In this document: in pieces, positions 12,013-25,700 of the stretch | Layout: every line of letters begins with the position of its first letter | How positions within the stretch are numbered: the stretch's first letter is position 1 | Source of the DNA: Rotaria macrura | Taxonomy: Eukaryota; Rotifera; Eurotatoria; Philodinida; Philodinidae | Direction: 5' to 3' | DNA length: 64,000 bases | Assembly: GCA_900239685.1 (NCBI GenBank) | Contig: OENT01000030.1 | Span: 186,806-250,805, forward strand | Notes under the pieces: generated by a model | Told to the model about the DNA's origin: nothing | Databases searched by the model: none | What the model saw: only the letters and a program-made list of their open reading frames with translations | Program-made: the position numbers and the translations under genes

Positions 12013-12228
12013 ATGGATCTATTCGATTGTAAAAGACAACAAATGGAAAATAGAAAATTGATTGCTCGCCAAATTGCTCAACGTCTTCGAGAAATAAGTG
12101 ATGAAATCGATCAAAAACAATTGACAATATCATTATTTTCATTGATGAAACGTCGTCTTATGGCTAATCTTTGTAGATTCATCTATTCATATGTATCTTG
12201 TTGTAATATTTTTCATCATTTTTCATAG
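12013..12228 (+). CDS. Candidate BH3-only apoptosis regulator, 71 residues
   Basis: The ORF encodes a short helical protein whose residues 17-33 (IARQIAQRLREISDEID) match the BH3 consensus. The four hydrophobic positions are Ile21, Leu25, Ile28 and Ile32, with the hallmark Leu25...Asp30 pair, a small residue (Ser29) before the Asp and an acidic residue after it. The register is that of BIM-type BH3 helices, down to an IAQ-x-L-R-x-I core. After the BH3 come a basic patch (MKRR, 45-48) and a C-terminal hydrophobic stretch (about 50-70, Phe/Ile/Tyr/Cys-rich), as expected of a mitochondrial membrane anchor. BH3-only proteins bind the groove of Bcl-2 family proteins to trigger apoptosis. An AATAAA signal lies 24 bp after the stop (12252-12257) and a TATA-like element is upstream, so it reads as a complete single-exon gene. 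Translation may start at Met 1 (12013) or Met 11 (12043); the motif is intact either way. A chance helix cannot be excluded from the sequence alone. Confidence 0.55.
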   Translation: MDLFDCKRQQMENRKLIARQIAQRLREISDEIDQKQLTISLFSLMKRRLMANLCRFIYSYVSCCNIFHHFS

Positions 12229-12251
12229 AGTTCTTCACAAAATAATGCATA

Positions 12252-12257
12252 AATAAA
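12252..12257 (+). terminator. AATAAA polyadenylation signal of the BH3 ORF
   Basis: A canonical hexamer 24 bp after the stop at 12228, inside the 182 bp between two convergent stop codons. Confidence 0.45.
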
Positions 12258-12410
12258 AATATATCAATGTGACATTTTCTATTGTTTTGGTGATGCTTTT
12301 GATATTTCATTATCTTTTCGAAATTTTTAAACACACAATAAAACGAAAGACGAAGAAAAAAGAAAACAAATTAACAAGTATACAACTCAAATTAGATGCA
12401 ATTTCAATTA

Positions 12411-13409
12411 TTATCTCACTGCCTGTGGCATTCTTTCATTAAGTAATAACCTTAACTCAGGTCGTGCACGACGCCAATCCTTTTCCGGTTCAAAATCATC
12501 AAGTTCAATAATATCAGTTTGTAAACGATCACAATCGGTAATCATGACTGTGGGCAATGGCATTGTTTTCAGTGATGTTATTGGAATACTTGATGATGTC
12601 GATGTACTACTTGAGGATAGATATGTGGCATTAGTGATCTGACTAAATGTTGTATTTGTTGATGATTGAGATGAATGTCGTTTTAAATTAACAAAACGAT
12701 TTGAAAATGATTTCGTTGAAGATGATTCATTTAAAGGAGCCATGACAGATGGTGCCGTAGTATTCAAATCAGCAACTGATGATGCGAGCGTCGATTGGGA
12801 ATAAGCAAAATTTCGACATGCTGGATAATTTAAAAATGATGATTGACCAACATTTGATGAAGATAATGTTGATTGACTATAAGCCATGTTCGATATACCA
12901 GCAGGTGTTGCTGATGTTAGATCGAAATTTTCTTCCGGTATTCTTTCACATAATGAAATAACATGTGTTAGTTCGTGAGTACTTCTTAATCGTTCTGATA
13001 TAAATGATACACCAGTCAAAACACTTGCTCGATCATCATCATCATCGTCTGTTACGCAATCATGATCAGACAAATTATCTTGTTTTAATGTTTGTCCTTC
13101 AGATGTTAATAATGTAGAGGATGATGGCTGTGGTGGTGGTGGCGGTGGTGATGGTTTCGGTAATGCTCGATGATAGATAAATAATTTCTGATTCGTTCGC
13201 TTTTTTAGAAGACGAAATGTTTGAATAGATGCAAATATAAGTCCCATGATTAACCATAGGAATGATATGGAGCCGAATACGATGGCAAGTCGCTTTATCA
13301 TACTTGCATAATCAGATGATGTAGATAATTGTTCAATACTTGATCTTGATAATGATGTTGCATTATTCGACATTTTCATAATAGTTGTCGTGGATGAAAA
13401 TATTATCAT
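12411..13409 (-). CDS. Single-pass membrane protein with long disordered cytoplasmic tail
   Basis: A single uninterrupted exon of 332 codons. Residues about 41-65 form one strong transmembrane helix (LAIVFGSISFLWLIMGLIFA and following), flanked by a Ser/Thr-rich N-terminus and a basic stop-transfer sequence (LLKKR). The remaining ~265 residues are low complexity: a polyproline run (88-93, a possible SH3/WW or profilin site), an acidic Asp run (121-126), many Ser/Thr, and a heptad AYSQSTL occurring twice (176-182 and 202-208). The C-terminus is charged and more conserved-looking (ELDDFEPEKDWRRARPELR). There is no signal peptide; a short extracellular N-terminus (type III topology) is likely. 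Met 11 and Met 13 are alternative starts. I do not recognise the family. It converges on the BH3 ORF. Confidence 0.75.
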   Translation of the reverse strand: MIIFSSTTTIMKMSNNATSLSRSSIEQLSTSSDYASMIKRLAIVFGSISFLWLIMGLIFASIQTFRLLKKRTNQKLFIYHRALPKPSPPPPPPQPSSSTLLTSEGQTLKQDNLSDHDCVTDDDDDDRASVLTGVSFISERLRSTHELTHVISLCERIPEENFDLTSATPAGISNMAYSQSTLSSSNVGQSSFLNYPACRNFAYSQSTLASSVADLNTTAPSVMAPLNESSSTKSFSNRFVNLKRHSSQSSTNTTFSQITNATYLSSSSTSTSSSIPITSLKTMPLPTVMITDCDRLQTDIIELDDFEPEKDWRRARPELRLLLNERMPQAVR

Positions 13410-16400
13410 TTTCTATTTGAATATGTTCAATGATATAAAGAAGGAACATTGAAAAAGAAAGAGTCTGTTCCCCACTACCATTTTTGATGAATGTTGGTCA
13501 CAGGAGATCGATCCGTTTACTTAAAAGAACGACAGTGGATCGAACGAACGATCGGAGACGAGAGAACAACAACAGAAGAAGGAGAGGAAGAGAAAAGTTA
13601 TAATTGTTGTTCGCCTGCTTTTACCTTATGTCGACGACAATCGATGTAGAGCTGAAAGCTCATGTTTAATTTATTTTTGATCAAATATCATCTGGTATTG
13701 AGTAAAAAAATGCTGCCACGCAATCGACACATCGATCATCTATTTTGAACGCAAAAAGAAAAAAGAAAGAAAAAAAAGAATACGAATAAGGTCTATATTG
13801 AACACTCAAAGTCATGTAGTGAACCTTCGCTTTTAACAAAGTGTAGCATTTTGTATGCATATGTGTTACACAAATGCCGATTTCACATAGTAATAGGATT
13901 TATTAGCTTTTATCTTCCTCCTATTTTACATTGATAGAATAGATCAATATCTCTGGGATATTGATTGACGAATTACCATTTTTTTTTATCCTTTGTTTGT
14001 GTTTTCGATAATGCATTTGTTGGATGGCTATCGGTTCTATTTTCTCCTCTATTACATCTTTTTTCCTATCTTTTTTAGGAAGGATGGGTGGGAAAGGGAA
14101 GGAAAGGGGAGTTCATACTGCTTGAATTTGTTGTCCTAGACGAATGAAGATGAAGGGACGGAAGGAAAAATTAACGCAGAGGCATGCATTCAATAAGATG
14201 AAGCGCGAATAATCATCTATCCAACACTACTGTCATATAAAATTTATATACACACCGAGACAAGTATGAATGTATATATATTATTGTATATACATATATA
14301 TATATATAGATTTATGTGTCATCTCTGTATCTAATGCACTAAATAGTTAAGTAGAACACACTAATTACAAAAAGATAAAGTAGATAATTTCGTAGACATA
14401 CTAAAATTTTATGTTGACATGTGCTCGTCTATCAATGTCATGATCTTGGAATGAATTCTTCCAATGTCAATGAATTGATTTGTTTATGTATGTGTATTAG
14501 AGCAAACGAAAGAACTTTCTTTTCGAATTTGACTCTCTAATTATTTCCTGATTACTAGGTCTATTTATTTGTGCATAATGTCAGAAAATAGTAACAGGTA
14601 ATTGATAAAAGAAGTGATGAGTGGAACTAATGTTAGTTGATGGTCGATGCCGCAACTTATGTGATCCAACACATGTGATAATGTTTTTCTTTTCTCTTCT
14701 TTTTTGACCGTCTGTTGCCTTGTCTATCTATCCAGTATAATGAGTTCTCAAAGGACGATGATTTAGCTATCAACTCTTAAACCACTGTTTGTTGACGAAT
14801 CTAGTTGATGATGGGAAGTCAACAAGTATCGAATGGGGAAAAACGCGGACAACATCTGTACAAGGTTAATTTTGGAGTTAACCGTCACTCAACATCAATT
14901 TGGTAGCTGAAAAGCTAACATCTTAGAAAGAAAAAAAGAAATCTTAATGCGCAAATAATGAAAAATAATATTTCCGATGACAAAATATACCATAATAATA
15001 GAAAGAGCAAAATATGTCGTATTATGTTTCGCCTCGTGATTCTCTTTTTGTCACTGCCTCTCTATTTCTATGAATAGAGATTCATATGCGAATAAAATGA
15101 TCGATGATAATTGAATTTTTACTTCCTGATTAACAACCAAATATGTTTGATGATTGAATATGAATTAATAGGAGGATATATTCAGTGTTCTACTTTGTTG
15201 CCTGTTTATATGATAACTACTAAAACAAAACACTTATACAAAATAATCAACAGAATAGAATCAAATATGTTGTTAGTTAATTAGTTCGATTTTCTGGTCT
15301 TGACACATCGATTACTTAAGAATTTCTTTTATAGAGTTCGTCTCCCTTAACACATTAGAAGGCCATTCCTATGGAAAGAGACTCTTCGGATGACATCAAT
15401 AAATGCTATGTGCTCTTTGGGCAATCTTTCACACAGATGGCAAACGTTTATTTCTTATTTAATTTACATACGTAAGAATAGATGAAGTTCCAATTGACAA
15501 AATAAAACTCTGCAATTTTTTTATATGTATTCAATTAGTATTGAAAATTTTTCGTCGAATAGAAGAAGTATTTCTGAGTTATCTCAATTTTCTAGGAAAA
15601 ATTTTAGATGAAAAAAAATTGATTCATGATAGAAAGTCACGATTGTAGAGTCCACGTAAATTTCCATAATAGGATACTCTTGCCATTTCAATTGTCTTAG
15701 GTTTACTACAGTAATATCTATCATATCTACAAGACTATTGAAGATGATGAGTTCGATCATCTTTGTTTTGTTTTATTATCCGATGGTAACATTTTGTAAT
15801 ATAATCTTTTTTTGTTAATAAACCATGATTCAATACGTTCTACAGTCGATAGAGATGCATAGATGTATCATGACTGATTATGAAATCAACATGTAACATC
15901 AATAAGTCTATAAAAATAATAAATGGGAGAAATTCATTCTTCTTGCCTATTTTGTTTTTACCTCATTGTCAGATGAAATTTTTATTTTCTGACAAACTAA
16001 TCATATAAAAACAAAGACAAATGTAACCAATCTCAAAAGTAGAATATTGATTAATTGATTAGTTCAAGTTGAATAATATCCTTGATTCTCTTATAAACAA
16101 TATTTATTCATTATTATTGAATTACTTGAAATTACGCGAATAATTTCTATCGATAGATGCTATTTTAGAACATTGTTCTATTAAAGCCATTGAGAATATT
16201 GACACCAACATTAATTTCGATTAATCAAATAAATTGATAAGATTATCAATGTATAATATATGTATGAATTTTTATGTAGATAATATTTGGATACTTTGAG
16301 CTCCTGTTTCCTATATTGCACCACATCTTATCAAATCTATCATTATTCCTATCAGACATACATCATTGATGTGTTTCGCAATCGTTTCGATTGATGTAGA

Positions 16401-16430
16401 TTAAATTTTTTGAAAATCATTAAGTACACA
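13410..16430. other. 3 kb spacer, no supported gene
   Basis: Between the membrane-protein start and the RIM 3' end. It holds homopolymer runs, a GGAAGG-rich patch (14080-14170) and TA repeats (14275-14310), and no ORF above 60 codons. The minus-strand AATAAATAAA near 16430-16440 could be the RIM polyadenylation signal. Confidence 0.5.
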
Positions 16431-16599
16431 TTTATTTATTTTCTCATCTGGCCGAAAAAAAACAGAGAGCGTACAAAAAAAAAGAAAAGAAGAAAAAAAA
16501 AGGGAAAGAAAACAAGCATAATCCATAAATAAATTGTAACTAAAAATATTATTTTTTTGTCTTACATGCATACACACCAATCATATCGAAAGAGAAAAA

Positions 16600-16641
16600 A
16601 ACACACACACACACACACATATACATACATACATACATACA
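16600..16641. repeat. (AC)n followed by (ATAC)n microsatellite
   Basis: About ten AC units (16600-16619) pass directly into five ATAC units, within the probable RIM 3' UTR. Seen directly. Confidence 0.9.
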
Positions 16642-16747
16642 CATAGAGAATGTAATCTCGACAAGCCGCCAAGTGGAATTATGAGAAAAGATCAAGATCT
16701 TCAATAAAAAACGAAATTAAATTAAACATTTATGAAAAAAAAGAAAC

Positions 16748-19700
16748 TTATTTGACGTACCTAGAATTATTTTTAAATGAACTACAGGAATCATTTGTTG
16801 TTATTGTATTTTTACCTTTCGGTGATTGTTGTACAATCGTATAATTATTCATTAGTGAATTGGCAGAAAATAATTTATACCAATCTAGTACTTGAGCTGA
16901 AGAATTTAAATGAAGTTCTTCTAAATTTATTTGACAAACACCCATGAATACTTTTCGATCTAATTTTCCATAATCACCCCAGACACTAATCTATAGTAAA
17001 GCAATTGAATAAGATTTATTTATAAATGAATTTAAAATTATTTTACTTGTAAAACTTTATCTCGATAATTTTCTTTGAACATCAGTATTTGTTGTATCAA
17101 TGGATCGAGTGTACGACGAGAATTTCTTGTTCTTTGTTTTTCAACACAAGTTTTACCGTCAAGTAAATAAACTTTTACATAAGGAGCTATTCAACAAGAA
17201 AAACAATATTTATATTAGAAAAGGAAAATACAATAGAACACAAAATTATATACCTGGTGGCATTTTATATAGAGCTTTTTGAAGTAGATTTCTCGCTCGA
17301 ACAATTTCAACTTCTATCAAACCATGTTGATCACGTATTCCAACTTGAATTTCACCATGACAAGGCGATGCAAGAACTTGTCGACCAACTAATTGACCTG
17401 TACCAAGACCTTCGATAAATTCAGCAAATTGATGTTCATGCGGCAATTTAAGTCCACCAGACCATAGCCTATGACATCATATAAAAAATTAATGTATATA
17501 TTTTCTAACAATCGATTGATCTTCTGTTCTTTTCTTTTCTTTTTACATCTTATGACTGTCTCTTTATTTCGGTTCAATATTGTTTACATTGGCTACTTCC
17601 CTTTTGTTCAAGATAATCTAAAACGCGTCTTAAAATATACGACTCAATAATGTCCTAATTGCATTTGCAAAGGATTAAGTATAAGGATGGGAAAGAAATA
17701 TGTCTCGAAATAGAATCTCCCTATGATTAACAAAAATAACTACATCATGTTTTATATTTTAATCCTATAGGGATTGTGCTAACAGTTCTTTTTTTGTTGT
17801 CTTTCATTCAAATGGAAAAGAAGATAACACTATAAAATGTATGTTTCATTATATGTATAGATCTTTCCTTTGTTTTTTCTTGTGTTCGTTGTAAAACAAA
17901 GGCAAACGATTCTTAATTCGATCGAATATGTACATTGTGAATAAGAAACATTTAAATAAGTTCTCTATTCAGTTTATTTCGATTTCAAAGCTCATTGGAA
18001 CTCGTCGAATACATTCTTTTTCTTGAACTTCTAAGAAATCTAGAAAAGAACAATTCATTTAACCTTTCTTTTGGTTTTTTAATAGAAAAAGAAAAGAAAT
18101 TCTCTCTGTCACTGCTCTATAATGATGATTTCTTCTATGATAGATAGTATTTTAAATTATCATTAAAGAAAAACGAGAAGAAATTTTGTGTCACGAAAGA
18201 TCGAGATGACATACCCTTAAGCATTATTTCGTCAGAACTATTTTCATGTCGATAATAATTATAGATTGATACTCGACAAAGAGAAAACATTTATAGACGA
18301 TGTGTGCATTCAAAGATCGTTTATTGCTTGATAAATGTCTATTTACACGATGCCTCAAGCATTTCTTATGAGAAAAAATTATCACTCGTTCGAAATTTTA
18401 GCATCCGTCATAAACGTTGAATTATATAATCATCTCTCAATATGAACGACAATTACACATGCTGCGTAACATATACATATGAGAATATATATTCTTACAT
18501 AGAAAACAACTTAAAATGTTCAACAGGCTTTCTCAATCGTGACAAGATTTCTTTGATAAGTAGTAGAAAAAGAAGATAAGCAATAGTTTATTGATCGTGT
18601 GAGCAGAACGATTTACTCGAAAGCAATCAATCGTAGAAGTTTTAGATCTGTTGGTATTTCCTATGATGAGATAAATATATGCAAACAGATCTGGAATTCG
18701 ATATATGATGTAATAGTATTGATATATCATGAACGAACACTGATAAAATTAAATCATTCTAGATTGGTTATGTTAATCATAGAATGAATACGTTATCGGT
18801 AAGAATGTGATTGAACATCACGAGAGATTTCCTGTCTATATTCGGAGTAAATCAATGTATCAGATCTGATTGTACTCAGTGCTTTGATATAGGTTTAATA
18901 TTAACGATGAAGAAAAATTTACTTCATATCATGTGGCATTGAGTGATATTGATCACGTTGATGAGATAAAGCAAGTGGTGATTGTGATGAATCCGATGGT
19001 GGAGCACTCGATGGTGTTTCATTTTCTTTACTCGTTTGTCGTTGTATTCTACTACGTAAATGTGGTTGAACACCGATTTCTTCACTACGTTGAAAACCAA
19101 ATCGTTTTCCTATTAGAATAAACGAAAGAAAAAATTCATTTCGTAAAGCATGCTCTTATGAAATTATTCACCATAACCAAGATTAGATGCACTATTCGTC
19201 TTTTTGGATAAGCCAAGTATGACAAGAGCTTTGGATGACATTGATGGCCGTCGTTTTTTAGATGATTCAGGTTGTGTACTCAAAACCGAATCAGACAATG
19301 TACCATCGTTACGTAGATCAGATTTATTTGTAGCAGATGTATTTGAAATTTTATCGATAGGATTTGATGATGATGTAACTGTTTGTGTATTGGGATCGGT
19401 CTTCGAATTCTTCGCTGTCGTTGTCGTTGTAGGTGGTGCTATTTGAGGAGCTGTCGTCGTATCATGCGTACGCATAGCCATTTGTCGAAGTTCTTCTTCA
19501 TTCAATTGTACAACATCATTACGATGAAAATTATGTTGATGGTGGTCGTTAAGACGAGGGTGTGTACTAGATTAAAAAAAACATACAATTATCAATAGAA
19601 AATGGAAGCAATAACTATTGTGAAGTAATACCTTGGCTTTTGAACATTTCGCGGTCGTTCGGATTGTGTTGATAGCATACTGACGGAACTTATTTTTGAA

Positions 19701-22700
19701 ACAGTTGATAGTTCTGATCCATCAGAATCAACATCATCACCGGGTGTTTCGGAAGAATCTATGAAAAAATCGAAGAAAGAAATGTTGAATACGAAATTTT
19801 AGTCAATTGAAAAACAGACATTGACAACAAAATTCGATTGAGCTTTTGAATCGATAAAAGGAATTATGACGACGTATTGCTACTAACATGACTTGACAAG
19901 AATAGTATGAGATATTTCAGGTGCTCCTAACCTGAAGACACTTTGAAATATCCTATTGTGCGTTGGGAACATCATTTCTCTCAACATATTCTAAAGCATC
20001 AATATAGTTGTAGCATCAGTGAATATCAATTGCTTACGTAAAAGTAATTTTCGCCATCAATTTCTCTATTATCTCACAAAATTCATTTAAATAAACAGTC
20101 TGTAAAATTTTGGATTCACTTTTGATGCACATAGTCTTGTAATCCATTGGATGCTACACAAACTCAACTCCCTGAACATGTCTGTTACGACAATGAACAT
20201 TACTTTGTTGGGAACATTCCTATGGGATATGAAAGTGCTTCTTTGCAACTAGTAGAGGTAATCTTGGTTAGATCGTAATTGCACTGTAGTGAAAACGAAT
20301 AGAGAGTCTGTAGAAGACGAGACTAAATTTCTCTAACTGAAATTCTAGGCTTTGTCCTATTTTGAATTCTAATCATTCTTAATCCACACTGTATTGTTTT
20401 TTCAATTACCTGAATGAAAATTAATTTTCTTTTTTTTTTGATTTTGCATGCATGTCTGTTCATTTCATATGACATGATGAATACACTTAGTACAAGATTA
20501 GTTTTCAAAGCTTTGTCGGTTTTTTCTTTTGTTAAATTTGTGATAAGTAAGTCTTACCTCGTTTTTTCGCCGTTCGTCGATATCTTTCTTCAAAGGATTT
20601 CAATTTTGCTTTTTCAAGATCAACTCGATATTGTCCAGTTGCTGTCGTACGTCTTGATAATGCTGCATTGAGATATGGTGCATTCGGTGCACTTTTATCT
20701 CGTATCATTGGTATCCGTGGACGTGATTGTGTTCTTTCTTTTAATAATCCCGAACCTGTGATTGTTGCTGTTGCTGTTGTCTGAGGTCTTGATGTCATAT
20801 TTGATGAAGGTTTCTGTACTAGATTAGACATTGATTCATATGGTTTAGTTGAAAACGATGGTTGATAAGTGTGTGGTGAATCTGTATCAATCGATTTACT
20901 TGATTGAAATGATGAACGTGGTGAGGATTTTGACGATATTTTATTCGTTGGATGATTATTAACTTCATTATTAAATATTTGAATGCGATCTTCATACATT
21001 TGTCGTTTTTCATTTAAGTTTGTTTCATTGAATGTACGTTGTTGCTGTATATGAAGACGTAATTTTAGTTCTGTAGCTTTTTGAATTAAGTCTTGTGAAA
21101 CTTGAAAAGAAGGCAAAGGCAAATTTTATACATAAATTTTTTATAAATACAACCCGTAGAATTTGATCTTTTGCTTTTCTTTTTCTTATTAAATATTTAC
21201 CTTTTTCTCTATTCGCATGTAATTGAGCAGCAGGTATATTTGGCAATTGTCTTTTACGACTACTCGTTGGTGTACTGAAAATTAATCATTGATATTGATA
21301 AAAAAAGAATAATCAATATATATATATACGTAGACATGATTAATTAGACATTTTTACCTGTCAATCATTGTTGGCAATAATTCAGTAGTATCATTGATAG
21401 TTGGAAGAATTCGATTGGGTGTTGATTCTAAATATAGAAAAGCAGAAGACTATCATAAAGAAATTTATGATAAGAGATAGATCGAAACCATGTTGTTGTT
21501 CAATTTCCGATGTATCGCCATCTTGTAATAGGAAGTTTTTAGTTAGTGATGATGAATATTTTGGTAGTAAATTATACCATTCAGGTTGCCCATTTAGATT
21601 GATGCTTTTATCATTTAATGAAATACATATCTGAGAGATGAACAAAACGAAAACATTATTTTGTAGTATTCAAAATTCTTTTCTTTTTTTTTTCATAATC
21701 TAGAGAAATATTTACTTCACCGAGTATTTCTTGATTACGATCAAGATCAATTATTTTAGCCCATACAGATAAATTATCCAGTGTATCGATATCAAAAAAT
21801 AGTAAACGTTGATTCCATGTACATGTACCAGTTGAACATGCCTGAGGTTTTGTACATTTTTGTTCTTTAGATCTAAATTAGTAGAAAATATACAATTTAC
21901 TTTTAATATATTCTAGCTACAGTCCTTGATTAGTTATGTAACGAGATGAGAAAGACTTATTGTCGAGTGAACGATAGAACACTGTTGATTGATCACAATA
22001 TTTGATAGTTTAGAGAAAAGAATCGACACTGATAGCTTATGTTCGTATTGAAATTAAAAAGTAAGCTTTTCAAATCAAGAAAATCTCGTCTCTAGTGTAT
22101 TTTCCATTCATGAATCGTTCACCATGATGTATGTGAGTAAATGGAATATTGTCATAGGTTTAAAGAAATAAAACGAGGCTTTCTTCAATGGTAAACCGAA
22201 TATAATTGAAACTGTTTATGTCACACGGAACCTTCAAGTGAAATCAATGAAACACAAGTATTCATTCTTGCATTAACTAAAAAACCGTATGTATTTTTAA
22301 TTAGCAGAGGTGTCAAGATTGTTTGAATTTCTTACTACACCTCGAAGAGATTTTTCTTTTGAATGCGTACCACAATATGCAAATTCTCGCTTAATCCAAT
22401 TGTTTTTGGCAAGACTCAAAAAAATGTTAAATAGCAAACATAGTATCACGTTAGATATATGAACGGTAAACGTTTTTCTTTGCATATCCGGCAACCTTTA
22501 CTTTACCTCATCGCACACATACCTAAGAGGAGAGAGAGCTCAAAGGTATTTGACAATGTTTGATGTGTATCGGACGATGTTGAAACTATTCCGTTTACAT
22601 ATCAAATTATTCGTATGAAAATAAATAGTAATTCAATGGAAAATTTTCTATATGCGTAATAACGATAATTTCTGCAAGTCAGAAGCCGCGTTATTTTTTA

Positions 22701-25700
22701 ACGTTAGATATGTTTAAAAAAAAAAGTTATGTTAGAAAAACTCATTTTTATCTCTTCCGGGTCATATAGTTTTTCTTGATGGTAAAAATATGCAGAACTC
22801 TAGAAATTTATGGTTAGAACACAATCAAAACGTTAAATAAAACAGGTTATGTGAAAGGAACCGGAAGTTGTGCAGCATCATCTGATCAACTGAGCATGTA
22901 GCTGGTACTGTGTGTTCTCTCTATTATTTTTGTTTTTACTAAGTCTTTTACGTACATCGAAACATCTATTGTAATTCTTTTCCTTAAATGAAAAATCCTA
23001 TACAAAAAAATATGTTGTTAGATATTTCTTTGTTCCATTTATTTGATTACTTTCGGTTTTTCATCTTGAGATGATAAGTCAAGTATTATTAAAAATCTGA
23101 TTAACTATTTCATGATATATTAACTCCAAGAAACCTACAATGAATCTCGTCCATATTGAATACATAATTGACAAGCAAATGAGCCTTGTTGTATAGTCAA
23201 ATTTCTAGCACCATGTACAGTAACAATGAATTCTCTTCGATGAATATTATATTGAAACGCAAGCTAGAAGAAGAAAAGAAAAACATAATTCGAATTTTTA
23301 GCGAAAACTTCGCTCTAATGTCAATATTCATTGAATATACTTGTAAGTGAATATTATGTTCATTCTTCTTTGTTGTCGTATCGTTTTCTAAATAAAATTT
23401 AATATATTTATATTGAACGAAAAAAAGGAAAAATAAAAATAAAAATAAATATGTATATAATTCTATCGAGATAAAAAAGAACGATGATGAGGTATAGTCA
23501 TATCAGTCGAAGATTCATTTCGAGTGGAAAAACAATGTAAACAACAAGAAAATAGGTTATGTTCAAATATTGACTTGCGATTGGAAGTAGGAAAGTGTCG
23601 TGTTAAACGTGTATTACTATCAATTGTTGATGAAGAAGCATTTTGTACAATGGCATTTGTTGATGATGAGCTTATTTTAGTCGTCACATGTTTCAATGAA
23701 AAACGTGAATAAAAGTTTTGAAATGATAGATTTCTATTATTAGTATCTAAATCGTTGGATGTTGGTAATGAATGATTTCGTTCAATAACAGAATAATCAT
23801 CTGTGATATCTAATTTCGATAAACTTAGATCAGATTCCGAAGAATTTTGTCGTTCGAACGGTGATGATGTCGGTGAAACGAATGCTGGCGTCTGTGACAA
23901 TGATATTGATGGGAAATTTTCAATCGGTCGAGTAGGTTTTGATAGATTTGAAAATCTCTTTGATAAACGTACTAATAGGTTTGGTCGTTGTATTTGTTGT
24001 TTTTTAATTGATGATTCAGAGGACCTTACACCATCATGATTATCACAACCATTGTCATTTTTAAACACGATATTTTCAAAGACAACCATTCGTGTTGATG
24101 GCTGTTTTGTCAATGTCATTGAGCTCGACGTTTATCGTAATGAACACTCCGACAAAAGAAGGCGTCTTACAATATGAGTAAGAATAGTCACTATTTTCTT
24201 CTTTTTCTTGTTTCTCCTAACTCTGGTGGGAGCCACATACTGCCGTCATAAATGAAAAGAAGAGAAGAAAAAAGATTTAGTATTCAGGCGGCAAAAGGAG
24301 GCGAGAGATGAGAAAAGAACGAATATTTGTCCAAGTTGTTATTCATCGGCGTTCTTCTTCTTCTTCTTCTTCTTCTTCCCCTCCTTCATCTTTCTTTCGG
24401 TACAGTTCATTACAATTTTTTTTCTTATATTCCTTCTCCCTTTTTTTTTTGGTGTATGTGTGATGATGAAGGAAGGAAGCGAAGACGACAGTGGCGACGA
24501 CAATGGTGACGCACAATTAAATAGATAACATGAAATGGTTACTCTTAATTACTAAAATAGGTCGAATAAAATCTAATTTTACCTTGTGATGATAAATTAG
24601 AAATAGGAGTTGTTAATGATTGTTCATTACTTGACAATTTTGGATACCTATAGGAAAAAAATACGAATATTAGTACGAGTACTACAACTAATAATAATAA
24701 TAATAATAATAATAATTTTCAAAAAACAAAAATAAAGAAAATTCCTTCGAGATTTTAAGATCTCAAGAGAATAAAATAAATTGTAAAGGCTGTCGGTTGC
24801 ATGTAGCACACACACATACACAAAAACAACAAAGAAAAATTGCAATTTTTACCTGATCAGTCTTTTAACAATCATATGAATATCGGGTGATTGCATCGAG
24901 TTTTGAGATATTATTTGATAAACATCATTAGAATTCAAAGTGGTTAATTTCTTTCCATTCCATTCGACTACTTGATCACCTTTGACAGAAGAAAAAAAGA
25001 AGATCATCTAAAACTAATTCTTTTACTTGATGTAAACATACCAATTTGTAATTGTCCACAATTATCAGCTATACTTCCTGGTGTTACTTTGGTTATTTCA
25101 GTAACCATTGTAACAGTTCCATCATCGTTTTCTTGTCGAATACCACCTTGAACTTTTAAACCTGAAGAAAATCGATGACAAAACGATAAACAGAAGTTTG
25201 CTTTTTTTTATTTCATTCTGTAATTCATTTTTCATACAAACCTAATGCACTAAATATATCTCCTTTGATGACTTTTCGTTGTTCATATTCATCACGTATA
25301 AGTGGCGTCCAAGTATTATTTTTAAGATGAACATAACCAATTTGTTCTGTACGATTTTCATTAAAACGCCATGTTGTTGTTGGCTAAAAGGATAGAATAA
25401 AAAATTACGTTTTATTTTTTAGTCACTTTTGAATTTACTCGAATCGAACTATAGTTTACAAAATACAAGACGACACGTATAAACAACAACGAATTGATAT
25501 ATGAACATATTTGTATAGATTAAAAGAAAAAACCTTTTTAAATGGATCTATTGATAAAGCATTTAGTATTGTACTTGAACTAGCTGTATCGATTCCTGAA
25601 TCTTTTAATGTTGTTTCATATCCAATATCTTTGTCTTCAAATGAATGATATTGGAATTCTTTTAAACGTATTTGTGGATTATATCTTGATTGCGATAGTG

